Shown here piece after piece: positions 45,357-58,124 of a stretch of 64,000 nucleotides of DNA (position 1 is its first letter; each line of letters opens with the position of its first letter). Origin of the DNA: Cavenderia fasciculata (lineage: Eukaryota > Evosea > Eumycetozoa > Acytosteliales > Cavenderiaceae); the NCBI RefSeq assembly GCF_000203815.1, contig NW_004457624.1:2930354-2994353 (forward strand). The letters are read 5' to 3'. Made by a program: the position numbers and the translations under genes. The notes under the pieces are model-generated. The model saw only the letters and a program-made list of their open reading frames with translations, was not told the origin of the DNA and did no database searches.

Positions 45357-46865
45357 ATGATTATGAATCAACCAATCAATCATGACTTTCCAACAGTTGA
45401 TATTACCAAAAAGGAACAAGTGTTAAAGGTATTACAAGAATCTACTTCCATTGTTTTCCTTAGAATAGTATGGACTGATATGGCTAATTTGGTTCGTTGC
45501 AAGTCGGTCAGAACCAAATGGCTACTTGAAAATAGAGACTCTTTCAATTATGTATGTGTTACCAGTGCCTGTATGGCATTGCCAGGCAATTCAGATGTCG
45601 TCGTTGGAGAGGCACTAGCTTCGAACGATTTTGATGAAATGTTTTTGGTGCCTGATTGGTCGACTTTTAGATTGGTACCATACACTAAAGGAACGGCTCA
45701 AGTATTTGGTCACTTTTACAGGGTCGATCCTGCAACTAAAAAGATCGTACAATGGGATCAATGTCCACGTGTATGTATTGACAAGGCTGAACAAGCACTT
45801 GCTCAATGTAAATCACAAGACGACAACGTTGGAGGAGGAGGAGGATTCATTTTAAAGGGATCTTTTGAAGAGGAATTCTTTTTGCTCAAGAAATCGGCAC
45901 TTGCCAACGAACCACCTGGAACCAAGTGTCCACCACCAGTAGAGAACTATACATTTGCTAGTGTCTATAGTTTGGATGAAAATGCCGATGTGATGATGGA
46001 GATTGTTCAGAATTTGGAAGACCAAAATGTCCCCGTCGAACAGATGCTCAGCGAGTCTGCACCAGGCCAGTTTGAATTGACCGTTCCATACTGCGGTATC
46101 CGTGAAGCTTGTGATCGCCACATTATCGTTCGTCAGACCGTCCACGCCATCGCCCACAAGCACGGCTACATCGCATCGTTCCTCCCCAAAGTATACCAAT
46201 ATGCCGCCGGCAGTGGATGTCATCTCCATCTTTCACTCTGGGCGTCGAGATCTCCCACCGACAAAACCCTCGTCAACACCACTCCATTGGCCGGTGGGGT
46301 TGCAGGTCTCTCCAAATCATCGGTTCGTGCCATCGCAGGTATTCTCTACCACACCAAGGCTATGACAGCCATATTCAACGCTAATGAAAACTCGTACGAC
46401 CGTTTGAAACCAAATAGTTGGAGTGGAGGCTCGATTGCATGGGGTGTCAACAACAAAGAAGCTATTGTTCGTGTACCAACCTCTGCTAGCACACCTGTCA
46501 AGGGTAACAGCAACTTTGAGGTCAAATCAATCGACCATACATCCAACCCATACCTTGTCATCTCTGCTATCATCTATTCGATGATTCATGGTATGACAGA
46601 CCCAGACCACTCGATTGGAGAGTATCCACCAACCTCGATCAACCCATCGGCTCTTACCAACGAGCAACGTGATGCCCATCGCATCCAACCTATTCCATCG
46701 TCTCTCTCGCAAGCACTCACTCATCTATCAAATGATAAATACCTTACCGACAATCTTGGAAAGAATCTTGTCAATGCCTATATCCAAGTAAAGAAATACG
46801 AATCAAAAGAATATCGTGATCAACCCTTTGAATATGCTAGAGATGCTTTTTTACAAACTTATTAA
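45357..46865 (+). CDS. Type-1 glutamine synthetase-like enzyme
   Basis: Single exon, 502 aa. The pattern is that of class I glutamine synthetases and relatives: N-terminal beta-grasp part with VWTDMANLVRCKSV, then LVPDWSTFRLVP, the first metal-binding glutamates in SFEEEFFLL, SESAPGQFELTV, the GSGCHLHLSLW ATP/metal loop, NENSYDRLKPNSW, and a C-terminal NPYLVISAI. Enzymes of this group join ammonia or an amine to the gamma-carboxyl of glutamate using ATP. The sequence is closer to the GS-I-like eukaryotic group (lengsin, FluG-type) than to GS-II. Two such genes (glnA1 and glnA2) are named in D. discoideum; which one this matches is unclear. Some members have lost synthetase activity. Confidence 0.85.
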   Translation: MIMNQPINHDFPTVDITKKEQVLKVLQESTSIVFLRIVWTDMANLVRCKSVRTKWLLENRDSFNYVCVTSACMALPGNSDVVVGEALASNDFDEMFLVPDWSTFRLVPYTKGTAQVFGHFYRVDPATKKIVQWDQCPRVCIDKAEQALAQCKSQDDNVGGGGGFILKGSFEEEFFLLKKSALANEPPGTKCPPPVENYTFASVYSLDENADVMMEIVQNLEDQNVPVEQMLSESAPGQFELTVPYCGIREACDRHIIVRQTVHAIAHKHGYIASFLPKVYQYAAGSGCHLHLSLWASRSPTDKTLVNTTPLAGGVAGLSKSSVRAIAGILYHTKAMTAIFNANENSYDRLKPNSWSGGSIAWGVNNKEAIVRVPTSASTPVKGNSNFEVKSIDHTSNPYLVISAIIYSMIHGMTDPDHSIGEYPPTSINPSALTNEQRDAHRIQPIPSSLSQALTHLSNDKYLTDNLGKNLVNAYIQVKKYESKEYRDQPFEYARDAFLQTY

Positions 46866-49800
46866 AATATAAGAAAGAACTATAATAATAATAATAATAA
46901 TACTTAACAATCATCATAATCATTTTTTACTAATAACTCTAAATAATAAATAAATAATATTGTATTTATATCTAACCAACTAAACTAAAATGAATGAATG
47001 TCTTACTTTTGGTGCTTAATATTTAAAAATAAAAATGAATATTTATTTTCTTTGGGGGTTTTGAAAATTTTTGGTTGGGAGTACCGCCTCAGAATCTATT
47101 TATTTGTAAAACTTATTTCTCTCTATGGTCTTCTTTATTTTTAATTATTCTTTTACCAATCGATAGATCTTTTAATTATCTATCAAATGGTTGACAAAAA
47201 AATTTGCGAGAGGTTCACCCTTCTAAAAAGTACTTTCCGTAAAGTCGCCATTAGCCATGGGCTAAGATGAGGTCTAGAAAGCATTGTTTGGAAAAACAAA
47301 TGATATAAACAGAAAGAGCACAAAAAGTTGTATCTATTGGTGATATTGGATCGTCGTTTCAAAGATTATTCAAATAAAAAAAATGCTATTCTTCAAAGCC
47401 TATCTCATATAGTAAACATGCAACCATATAAAACTACGTGCTACATGGATCGGATCACGATTAATCAAATAAAAAGACAAGCGCCAACGCAAGAGGTGTA
47501 GGCGCCTTGAATCTTCAACATTATATGCACTGGTGTCGGCAGTGTTCAATGCATGCCACATCCAGCAACGCTAGACAAGATGGTTAGTATATTTGGAATG
47601 GATCAATAATCAAATAATTCAGAAGTGGTCAATCTCAAAACAATTGTGAACGCTCAAGAGTAATGGTAGCTTAATCTCATATATCGATATCATGGTTATT
47701 TATTTGGTACATACTAGTATTATTGTAATTGGCTCTTTTAAAACCCATCAAGGCTAGTGGTCATGGACAATTTCGCATTCGGTCTATCAAAACCATCCAT
47801 TCTAAAAGATAATAAATAATAATTAGTAAACAGTATTTATGACAGTAATTTTACAAGATACATATCTTTACAGTTTTTAAAAATGGACCAACTCGTCTCT
47901 AATCAATTGATTCTATATTTAAAGTACCAATATATACAGACTTGTTATAGATTTAAAATAAAAAACCCATCATCAAGAAAGAAAACACATACAATCTTTA
48001 TGAAAGAAGAAATTGACGACCAATCAACTTTGCCCTCACGCGGTAAACAAATGGCCTTGTTTGGAAACTTATGAATATACCTACCGAAACAAACCCGCAC
48101 ACTCCAAGCACGCCAAATGATCGATCAATTCCCCCAACACTCAAACTATACTTGTTTGGTTCCCCAACTTTGAGAATCCCATTTAAATATCTACAACATA
48201 TCATCTAACAACTGTGTGTATGAAAAAATCTTTCTCTTTTCATTGCGGTTGTGGAAGAGGAGGATGAAAGAGATGTAGGCCTGGAGGAGATGAAGAGGAG
48301 GGAGGAAGGGGCCGAGTTATCATACAAATTTAAAACTATAATGGGTTGACATAGTTTCAAAATTAGTTGTGAATCATCACAGAGTGATTGTTGGTCTACG
48401 TCATGTCCTCTAAAGGCGTCATTCCCATTGTTGATTGACTGATTGATGATTGTTTAAAATATCTTGATGAATCTAATCGATCGATGGTTATTGTTGTTGG
48501 TGTCATGATGATGATGAATGAAAATTCTCCCTCCAAAATTAATTAATTCTCTTCATGACATGATAGTGCTGTGCTGTACTGTGTTCTCATATTTACTACT
48601 TGTATTGTATTGCGCGAGACCCATCCTAAAGTTAAATTCATTCATTCATTCGAGACAGACATCATCCATTAAATGACGATGATGATTGAGATTTAATTTA
48701 ACTTGATACCCTATACTACATGTGTTGATGAACCTCTGCTTGTAGTGCTTCGTCGCCATTTGTATGTCTTCTCAACAGGAATGACGTTTTATTTCTAATG
48801 CGTTGCACTTGTCTTAATGGGAATGTTGGTTTAACACGGTCGCCAATTAATCGTTGGTAGACTGTTGGAGGTGTTGTTGTTGTTGTTGTTGTTGTTGTTG
48901 CTGCTGCTGCTGCTGGTGATGCAGAGATTGTTGTTATTGGTACTAATGCTACTGATACTGATGCTGCTGCTGATGCAGTGATAGTTTACTCATGATTAAT
49001 ATGCTTAAAATAAAGATAAAAATATATCTATAATATTGATAATTCATTAAATAAAGATATTATCAATTTAATTAAATAATTAATTGTTTGTTTATTGATT
49101 CTACACTTTTTTTTTTTTTTTTTAAATTTTTTTTTCTCATGAGATAGTGCGATCTTTATGCGTGCCGTAGGTGACTGACCTGATACATTGCGAGGTTTGA
49201 ACATTTGTTTCAAAACAACAACAGCAAATAGCCCCTCTCTCTCATTAATAAATGGATCCTATCAAAAAGAAGAAACAACAATAGAATCATACCCTGATTT
49301 GGTATCATACACCCCCCCTCTCCCTCCTCCTCTTCTCTTCCATTTTAGATCTTGGTTCATATAATGAGCCTAATCCGCACCCCCCATCCTCCTCCTTATC
49401 CGCCTCACTCATATAGTGAATCAACACGCCCATAATCTGACGGTTACATCAAAGAATGATCGTGCTTTGGTGATCATATCCAACCATGACTACCACCCCC
49501 CTATCCTCCTCCTTATCCCCCTCACTCATATATTCAATCATAAATGATCGTGCTGCTGTGGCTCACCTAGGCATCATGAATGCCCCCATTAAACGGTGGT
49601 GATGACACAGTTCGGGTATTAAGAAACCACCATACGATTATGATATCATTGGGACACAACCCCATCTGTATATGTATCACCCTCACTTTTTGTTGGTAAT
49701 CAACAAAGACAAGAAAACATTTGTTTAAAATAAAATATTATTCATCAAGCTCCAATGTTCTCTATTTAAAGTGTTCTTTTTTCTCATCACATCATTATTC

Positions 49801-49912
49801 ATTTTATCTATCTTTTCTTCAATTCATTATCTTTCTGCTATATTGTATTACCTTTATATATTTTTTATATAGGAAGCTTCTAATTGAGGTTCACTATCGC
49901 ACAGTGGTCATC
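46866..49912. other. Three-kilobase intergenic region, no gene supported
   Basis: Mixed DNA. 47200-47780 has higher complexity and may be a decayed mobile element. 48260-48310 is purine-rich. 48875-48985 is a trinucleotide repeat of GTT then GCT units. 49300-49560 carries two similar C-rich phrases (CCCCTCTCCCTCCTCC near 49314 and CCCCTATCCTCCTCC near 49498) next to CTCACTCATATA. The last 190 bp are T-rich and lead into the Fanzor gene, probably its promoter and leader. Confidence 0.45.
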
Positions 49913-52900
49913 ATGAATGGCCCACTTCCATCCGCAACAGAGACAAGAACAACTCAATACCCTCTCGATCGTCTCATGGGTAAGAAGTGGAATAACGAAC
50001 AAAACTTGTTTGTGACACATCTCGGCCAATATGCAAGATACTATCACTCTGTTAAGAGGTTAGTAGGCCAATTTTTTTTAATATTTGTATACGACTTTAA
50101 TAACAGTAAGATATCATCAACCTTTTTTTTTTTTTGAACATGAATCATTCAGATAAGTTCATGAACTAATTGATCGATTTCATGTATTTTACCATTTTTA
50201 GTGTTTAGTTTGTCCCGACAAGAACTCGAAAAAGTAATACCAAAGTATTACGACATGAGTGTTCTTTCAAAGAACAAAACAAATGAATTATATGAAAAAA
50301 TGGAAAATCGGTTGACTTTGCCGATTCGATGGGATTCTCTAATTGTGGAGGCCATCATCTCAAAGGTGATGGACATAGACACACGCAAAAGCAGTAATAG
50401 TCCAAGAGATTATGTATGTATAACAGTCTGTGACAGTTATGATGTGTAATAATAAATTAATTTTTATTTTATTCTTTGTTTACTCTTTACAGAATTCTGC
50501 ACAAGATGTCCAAGCAAAAGAGAAAATCGTCAACAAAATGCTATCGAGAACATTTGCCAAACTCAAGGTAGACGAGATGGTTGCAAAATATCAAATCCTC
50601 CGATATGCACTCCTTGACCCAGATCTGAATCCAATTGGCTGTTGCCACTCTTATAAAACCGCCTTTGCCAACTCCATTTGCAATAGTTACTCGGCCGAGG
50701 TGGCCGAGACCTGCAAAAGGATGGTGGAGAGTGCTTTAGACCGTCAAGATGACCGAAACATATTCCACCACGAGTCCAAGTTGGTGTCGGATCTTCTGGA
50801 GGATATACTTGCCAAAATAGATGATGGTGATATCGGTGAAGGGTACCAAGCTCTCAAACTAATATTTTCATCTCAACCATTAAAAGGTATGTCATTGATA
50901 TTAACACCATCACAGGTTTTTTTTAAATATCTTCTTGCGTCGGTTCATGTAACTCGATCTCTCATTTTGTTTATCTTTTTCTCATACACGTCAAAAGGGG
51001 CAGTTTGCGGAGTGTCGATCAGATCTTTTTTTTTTTTTAATATTTTCATTTTTTTTTTCATCTCAAACAACTCACAGAAACCAAATTTAGAGAATGTATA
51101 TTAAACTATTAAATAACATCGCACACTCAACACAACATTATCAATAGATAGAATACAGCGAGTATTGTTTATAGTTACACTTTTAGTGTAAGAACCCACA
51201 CATCACTATCATTACTCCTCTTTTACACCATTTCTTTTTGATTATCTTTTGTTTTCATTGGTTTACCAATCAATGCACCACCCATCTCTTTCCTTTTAAC
51301 TACTCATTGTTGGCCAAGTTCATCTTTACATATCATTGACCTCTTGTGTTCACTCATAAATTATATAATCCTTTTTGATCCAAATCAAGTACCAATCTAC
51401 ACTACCACTCTTTATCGCTCTGCATCCTTTTTGTTGTTCGTTTGATCCACTCTCCTATCCGACAAACTTTCTTTACCACTTAACTTTCCATCAGATACTG
51501 CAATCAATCACTACCATTGCTCCTCTTTTACCCTTTCTTGTTTTGATTATATTTGTTTTTATTATCGAGATGCACCACCCATCTAACCACTCGCCTCATT
51601 GTTGGTCCCAGTCTATTTCATTCTCTTCCTAATTGTGCACCAACCAAACACATCGCCCAACTTTTATCATTTGTTTTGTTTGGTCAATGATAAGTGTAAT
51701 CATCAACACCTTTTTCAAATACCATGCATGGTCTGTTCACCAAGCTATACACTACTTGGCCATCTCTTATTTTTTATTTGCTCTTTGTTCAAAATAACCA
51801 CACCCTTTTGTTTGTTAGTTTGATTCACGGTAACTTTCTTTATCACTTATCTTTCCATCAGATCGATAATGCAAAACATCACAATCATTGCTTTTACACC
51901 ATTTCTTTTTTGTTTTCATTATCCAATCAACGCATCCCTATCTCTTTTGCCTGCTCTCTCTATGCAGTGACAGACCTGTCAAACCTTTTTTTTTTAATTT
52001 TAAACCTCTCTAACATTTATTACATTTATCATTATAGATCATAATTTGGAATGCGAAAAGAAAAGGTCAAAATTAAAAGAGGAAAGAGAGGCCAAGCAAA
52101 ATCAAGAGCCAGCCATTCCCAAGGAAAAAAAAAAGAAGAAACAGTTTTTGGGTGACAAAAGGCCTGAAAACTTTGATGAAATCAATTTTGATGCATCTGT
52201 TTATTCAATATCAAATTTGGCCACAGATTTAGAGATTGATAGCAAAAATGTAAAGAAATTAAAGGTTGAAGAACATATATCTGGTGATTATTTACAATCT
52301 GAACTCTCATCAAAGTTGGAAGCGTTGATCCAATCATCAACATCAATAAGTGCCTGGAGTGGGTTAAATACCCTCCAATTGAATAGATTGAAAATGCTAA
52401 ATTTGGAAAATATAATTAATCCGTAACTATTATTATTATTATTTCTTTTGTTATTTTTTATTATTATTATCATTAAATTAACTAATCAAATGCTTTTTTT
52501 GTAATCTTATTTTTTTTTCTATAGAGAGGACAATTCAATCGATTTTTCAAAGTTGACAAAAGATCAATATCCATCTTTAATGGATTTTTGTGAATCAAAT
52601 GGATACAAGTTTCCAAAAGGATATGACCCTACAGGATTGAAATCCCTCATGACGTCCGATTTGGAGACGATAAAAACTACTCCTTTCGCATTGAATAGCT
52701 TTGCACCACAAGCAAAGTATGTATAAAACAATTGACCAATATCTTTTTTTTTATATTTTTAAAACTAATCCTCTTTTTTATCTATAGATTCAACAGTACT
52801 TTTATCCCATTCTCGATAGAGTTGTTTGTCAGTATAATCGTCAACTCTGGAATAGATATGTCCCTTGGTTTGACCGACAAACACAAAATATTAAGGTATA

Positions 52901-55900
52901 TTTCAAAAATATTACCTAATTTGGAAAAAGAAATTGGTCATCCATTGGAAAGTGGCTATCCATTGGATAGATTTAAGTTTTTCGACAAGGAAATTGAGAT
53001 CCTCAAAGCTTCGCACTTGGCTTCTTTTCCTTCATCGTCAGATGTAACAATATCACCATCCTCTTCGTCTGATGTAACAACATCACCATCCTCTTTGTCT
53101 GATGTAACAATATCACCATCCTCTTCGTCTGATACAACAACATCACCATCCTCTTCGTCTGATACAACTACATCTCCATCCCCATCATCAAAAAAAAAAA
53201 GAGGTAGACCTCGTAGTGAGATTGTGGATATAAAGTTAGAAAAATTCCCTGATTTTAAAGATTTTAAATTGGAGGATCTTAATCGACAATTGGAACTTAG
53301 AGATATCGAATCCCCAAACATTGATACACGAGTCCAAGAAGAGGAAAATATTAAAAGATTGAAATTGGTTTTATGGCAAGACATGGTAAAACGCTTGCAA
53401 ATAGATTTTAAAGAAGACTTTGACTACAGCAAATCCAGTCAAGTTAGCATTTTAAAATGGTTATCTTTACCTACTAGCACTATTAAAATCGAATATGATT
53501 GGTACTGTTGTTCATTGCCAACACTGAAAGGAACTCTCAAGAAACTATTCAATGACAGCCCAAAGGTGAAGAGAAATGAGCCAAGGAAATGGATGCCAAA
53601 GTCTCTTGCTTCAACAAAAAAATCGTTTCTTTTTCGTTACTATACGATTGGATTTGTTGGAAAATCAGTCCTCTGCGATTATTTGCAATCACCGTATGTA
53701 AAAGACAACCCATTCGATTTCAACGGGTCAACAAAAACAATTCACCCCAACTTTAATGATTACGAAAGAGACAATATTGGTTACATTTATAACCAAAAAA
53801 TGTCGGTCCTAATCAATCAAAGGGCGATGATGGTGACAACCAACGTTCCCAGCCATATCTGGTTCCAAACAAAAAGTAAATGTCATTGTTTTAAAGCATT
53901 ATTATCTTTTACGACCCATTCATTTTACTAATATTTAATTTTAATCTTTATATAGGTGCAAATGAAAAAGTAGTTTCTGATGTGCAAATATCCATGAATA
54001 GCCGTCTCTTGCCATACCATTTGAAAAAGAGACAAAAACTAGAAGAATCTTTTCCAGAGCAAAGTTTGGTCTCTCAAAAAAACGGTCAAGATGGCACACC
54101 CATGGATGATTCCGATGACGACGACGATGATGATGATGAATCATGGAAATGTAAACAAGTAGAAGAAATGGAAAAGAACCATTCATATTCATACAACCAT
54201 CCCCACTATGCTTGTTTTGTGGCAAAACAAGTTGGGTTGAAACCAAACATTCCCAAAGTCAAGGATAGAGATATTATCTGTGCCAATTGTTTGTCATCCC
54301 ACTCACTTAAAGATTTGCCTATGGTGTGCGAACAATGTGATGCGACCATTCCTATTCTATCGGAACATGAAAAAAGATTGGATTTATGTGGTGACCTGAT
54401 GGATCTGTACTCGGTTGATATTCAACTAAAAAGGAATGCATTTGAAAAAATGCCACCCTTTGATTCAAAGGATGATCAATTCCCTCCACCAGTACCATTA
54501 ATTGCCGAAATCAATCATCGACTCGTCAAATTTGACCAACCTGAGTCACCCCACGTGGAGATTTTTCTACACGAGGCTCTCAACACCACCTCGATAGCAC
54601 TCAACAGTAACAGGTCAGGAATTGCACCCTCCATGCGGAACCTATTCAATCTTATTAAAACTACATCCGATCCCTCGATGCAATTTAGAATTCGTGATGC
54701 ATATCCCTTTGTCCACGACTCGTCTACTGGCGGATTTGAAAATGAAATCAAACATGAAATCATGGTGAAGGAATTAATGAACCATTTTTCAATGACAACG
54801 TCCAAGCTCATTATTGTTTGTGGACAATTCCCTTGCAAGGCAGCCAAAGAGGCTTTTAATGCCAATCCTTTGGATTACGAAATGGTTGACTATAGTCAAG
54901 AATCTTATCACACCATTTTAGATAAAGCCAAAGGCACAACCGAGGACAAAGAGGTGGATGTAAGTAGGATAGTTCCTAAAAGGCTCATTGCTATCGCTCC
55001 GCATCCATCAGTCATGTTTGCGTTGCACATAACAGCAGCCTATATTTTGATTGCTCATGATATCTACAAAATGGCTCCAAAGGTATCTCAATTTGACCCA
55101 GTTCAAACATTTAAATCGAATTCCCCCTCGTCTGCCTCGTCCTCCTTCTCCTCCACGTCCTTATCATCCACGTCATCTTCATCATCTGCCTCGTCTTCCT
55201 CGTCTGCCTTGCCCCCGTCCTCCTCGTCCTCCTCCACGTCCTTATCATCCACGTCATCCTCATCATCTGCCTCGTCTTCCTCGTCGTCCTTATCATCCAC
55301 CTCATCTTCATCATCCTCCTCTTCGTCCTCCAATCAAAAGACCACCAAACGCCCAAATCTAAGTAACAAAACAAAAGATTTTCCTTCACTTAAACAATGG
55401 ACGTTGGAACATCTAGTTGAAGAGGCCACATCCCGCAAAATCGACGTAGAGAATATCAAAGAAGATCGTCTTCAAGTTGAATGTGTTTTGTTGAAATCGG
55501 TCCTTGGGTTTCAAATATGGTCAGAACAAAAAATTGAACAGTTTGATCTAGAGGAATCAAAATCGAAAAAAGATATACTGGCCTATGCGAGAGAAAAAAA
55601 AATCCCTTTGACAGACTATTGGTTCTTCATGACGTTGGAAACCCTCAAAAAAGCCGTGCAAAGGTGTCTCGCTTCCACCTCGTCCCCATCTCCGTCCTCC
55701 TACTTGCCCACCCCTTCCTCACCCTTGACCGATATCTCACTCCCCTCTTCCCCATCCTTGACCGATGCCCCACCCACTTCATCCTCATCCGATACCTCAA
55801 CTCCACCCTCTTCCACCGATACCTCATCCTTGACCGATACCTCAACCACCTCATCCGATACCTCAACTCCACCCTCTTCCACCGATACCTCATCCTTGAC

Positions 55901-57821
55901 CTATACCTCACTCCCCTCACACTCATTCTCCTACTCCTCCTACTCTAAACCTTTTGTAAAAAATGAAAAGTGCGTTTACAAAGATGAAGAGAAACATATA
56001 AGAGCAAAGAGAGATTTTTATCACTCTGGAATGTGTAGAAGGCGCCGAAGCAAATGGAAAGTTATGAGGGAAAACAACCGTGGCAATTATCTTTATATCG
56101 GAATTGATCCTGGAAGGTCAAAATGCACGATTGTAGACTCTATGAATCGTGCTCGAGTGGTTTCAGTGGCATCTTATTACAACCTCATGGGCACTGACCG
56201 TCTTCTGGCAAGACAACAAAACTACAAAAAGAACCCGGTCCTGTCCAAATTTGAAAGTGGATTGCCAACCTATAATACCTTTGGTAAGTGTTATTTTAAA
56301 TATTCATTGTCTATACCACCTATATATTATAATATTAATATTTATAAACTAACTTTTTTTTTAATTCCTAGATACTTTATTCAATGTAGAATCTGTATTG
56401 AGACGAATAGAGTATGAAAGAATTACCCATAGGGATCAATGTCGTCTTTATTCCCATGTAGTGACGTCCTATACGTTTCAGACCATGGACAAGAACAGGA
56501 ACATTGACAAGAAGCGCGCCCAATATGCCTATGCAAAGAGCTTTGTACCACCAACAACAATCCCGAAAAATAGAATAGTGATTTGTATGTTTTTTTTATT
56601 TCTTCAAACCATTTATTATTATTTGTTATTAATCTTCTTTCTTTTTATAGATATTGGAGGGTCTGATTTTTTCCGTGGATCCCGAGGTGGTGGTAGAACT
56701 GGTTGTACATCAAAGACACTACTCAGACTGTTTTTGAATATGGGTTACAAGGCACGTCTTGTCAATGAATTTAATACCTCCAAAGTATGTGTGTTTTAAT
56801 AATTGAATTTTTAGATCAACCCTCGAAATGGCTATTCATTAATATTTTTTTTTCCAAGATTCATAATGCATGTGCCTCCAAAATTCATTCTACCAACAAC
56901 AACAAGTTCCTAGAAAAAGCTAAACACCAAAAGGTTAAAAATGTGTTGCCAGAATCTTTTGAAAAGACCCATGTTGTTGGTGCACCCATATCCTCCACGT
57001 TTTCAGACAATGGTGTTCGTTGGCAAGGAAAGGATTCCAAGTTATGTGATGGTTGCAAATTGACTGATTACAATTGTCAATGCTCCAAGGCTCAATTGGC
57101 GGACAAAGAGAATGATTCAACTCTGAAAGTGTCTCAATTGGCAGATGATATGAATGAAACTCTAAAAGTATTCATATCACTTGAAAATACTTCACCTTCT
57201 CCAACTATGCTATTGGAATCCCTTTTCTCTTTAAGCAAAAAGACTGTCAAGGAGTTGATAGAGTTTTGCAATCTAAACTCTATCAAATACAATCAACAAG
57301 AAGAGCCAACCAAAGGGAAAAACAAAAGAGGTTCTCACAAGGATAGTAAGGGTGGTGCTACCAACAGCAAAAAGGACCAACTTATCAACGCTATCATCAA
57401 GTTTAATTTTGAAAAACAAAAAAGGGATGCTAGCAAAAATAAGAAAAAGAGGTCAAAATCGTCATCAACTACTAATGATCGTTGTAAGGACCAAGATCAA
57501 AGCAATAGTCAAAAGGATGGGAACAAGTCTACAAGCAACTCTGTTTCGACCCACGATTATGGTTTTGGTAAGTCTCTTTGTGATAGTCAGATCAAAGATC
57601 TCTGGAAGTCAAAGAACCCAAATGCGACAGAAATGCCATTTAAAACTAAATGGCAATGGCTATATTGTCCAGTTTGTGATCATTTCTTCAACAGAGACTC
57701 GAGCGCTGCAAAGAATATTCTCTTATTGGGAATCTTACACCAAACCGCAGATTACAGGCCATGGATTTATCGTCCTTTACCTGCCGATATCGTGCATATT
57801 GGGAGGGTAGACACGACCTAG
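49913..57821 (+). CDS. Fanzor (eukaryotic TnpB-like RNA-guided nuclease), giant form
   Basis: Ten exons: 49913-50058, 50209-50413, 50493-50886, 52038-52425 (donor at 52423, exon end 52422), 52525-52716, 52788-53875, 53956-56283, 56372-56584, 56651-56784, 56859-57821. They total 6048 nt, 2015 residues, all in phase. The C-terminal third holds the RuvC core: RuvC-I YIGIDPGRSKCTI (about residue 1517), RuvC-II VNEFNTSK (Glu about 1690), and RuvC-III FNRDSSAAKNI (Asp about 1972). Cysteine pairs lie in CDGCKLTDYNCQC and CPVC. Three SAP-like segments are visible (near 595, 1280 and 1815), with serine/threonine/proline repeats between them. Fanzors are usually under about 1000 residues. In known Fanzors a structured RNA overlaps or follows the 3' end. 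Confidence 0.85.
51180..51990 (+). repeat. Intronic repeat in the Fanzor gene shared with the Crinkler-like gene
   Basis: Inside the 1.15-kb third intron (50887-52037). Phrases such as CACTATCATTACTCCTCTTTT and ACCACCCATCTCTTTCCTTTT are reverse complements of phrases in 20160-21905. Both genes thus carry the family in transcript orientation. At least three degenerate copies occur (about 51205, 51505, 51875). Confidence 0.7.
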
Positions 57822-58124
57822 TTAACCTTAACAGGGCCTTCCTGCATAAATATGAAAGTCCCCCCCCCCAGCTGTAAGTTATTAGATAGAAAATATAATG
57901 TTGATCTCAATTTACTGATTTTCCCCTTTTTTTCTGTACTTTGTCTTTTTTTTTTACTTTGTCTGTTTTTTTTTTCTTTCCTCAATTCAAAATAAAAGTT
58001 CAAATAGTTTAGAGTTCTGATGCTTGAATCGTCGGAAATTAGTAGTATTATTTATTAAAGAGAGAAAGAAAGAGATAACATGTATATATAAAATAACAAA
58101 AGAGAATAACAATACTACGAAAGA
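57822..58124. other. Fanzor 3' flank, candidate guide-RNA region
   Basis: GGGCCTTCCTGC, then GAAAGTCCCCCCCCCC follow the stop within 60 nt. The G and C runs could pair in a short stem. The rest is AT-rich with a probable promoter for the next gene. Confidence 0.3.

Noticed and set aside
47883-48074. 63-codon frame starting MDQLVSNQLILYL
   Set aside because: No similarity, no splice context and no continuation; too little evidence for a gene.
49140-49215. tRNA-like segment with GGTTTGAAC
   Set aside because: The T arm cannot pair and no cloverleaf can be drawn; at best a decayed tRNA relic.
51375-52044. Long open frames on the plus strand within the Fanzor gene
   Set aside because: They are the same intronic repeat translated; the in-phase exon model skips them.
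55103-55926. Antisense acidic and arginine-rich frames
   Set aside because: They mirror the serine/threonine/proline repeats of the Fanzor exon.
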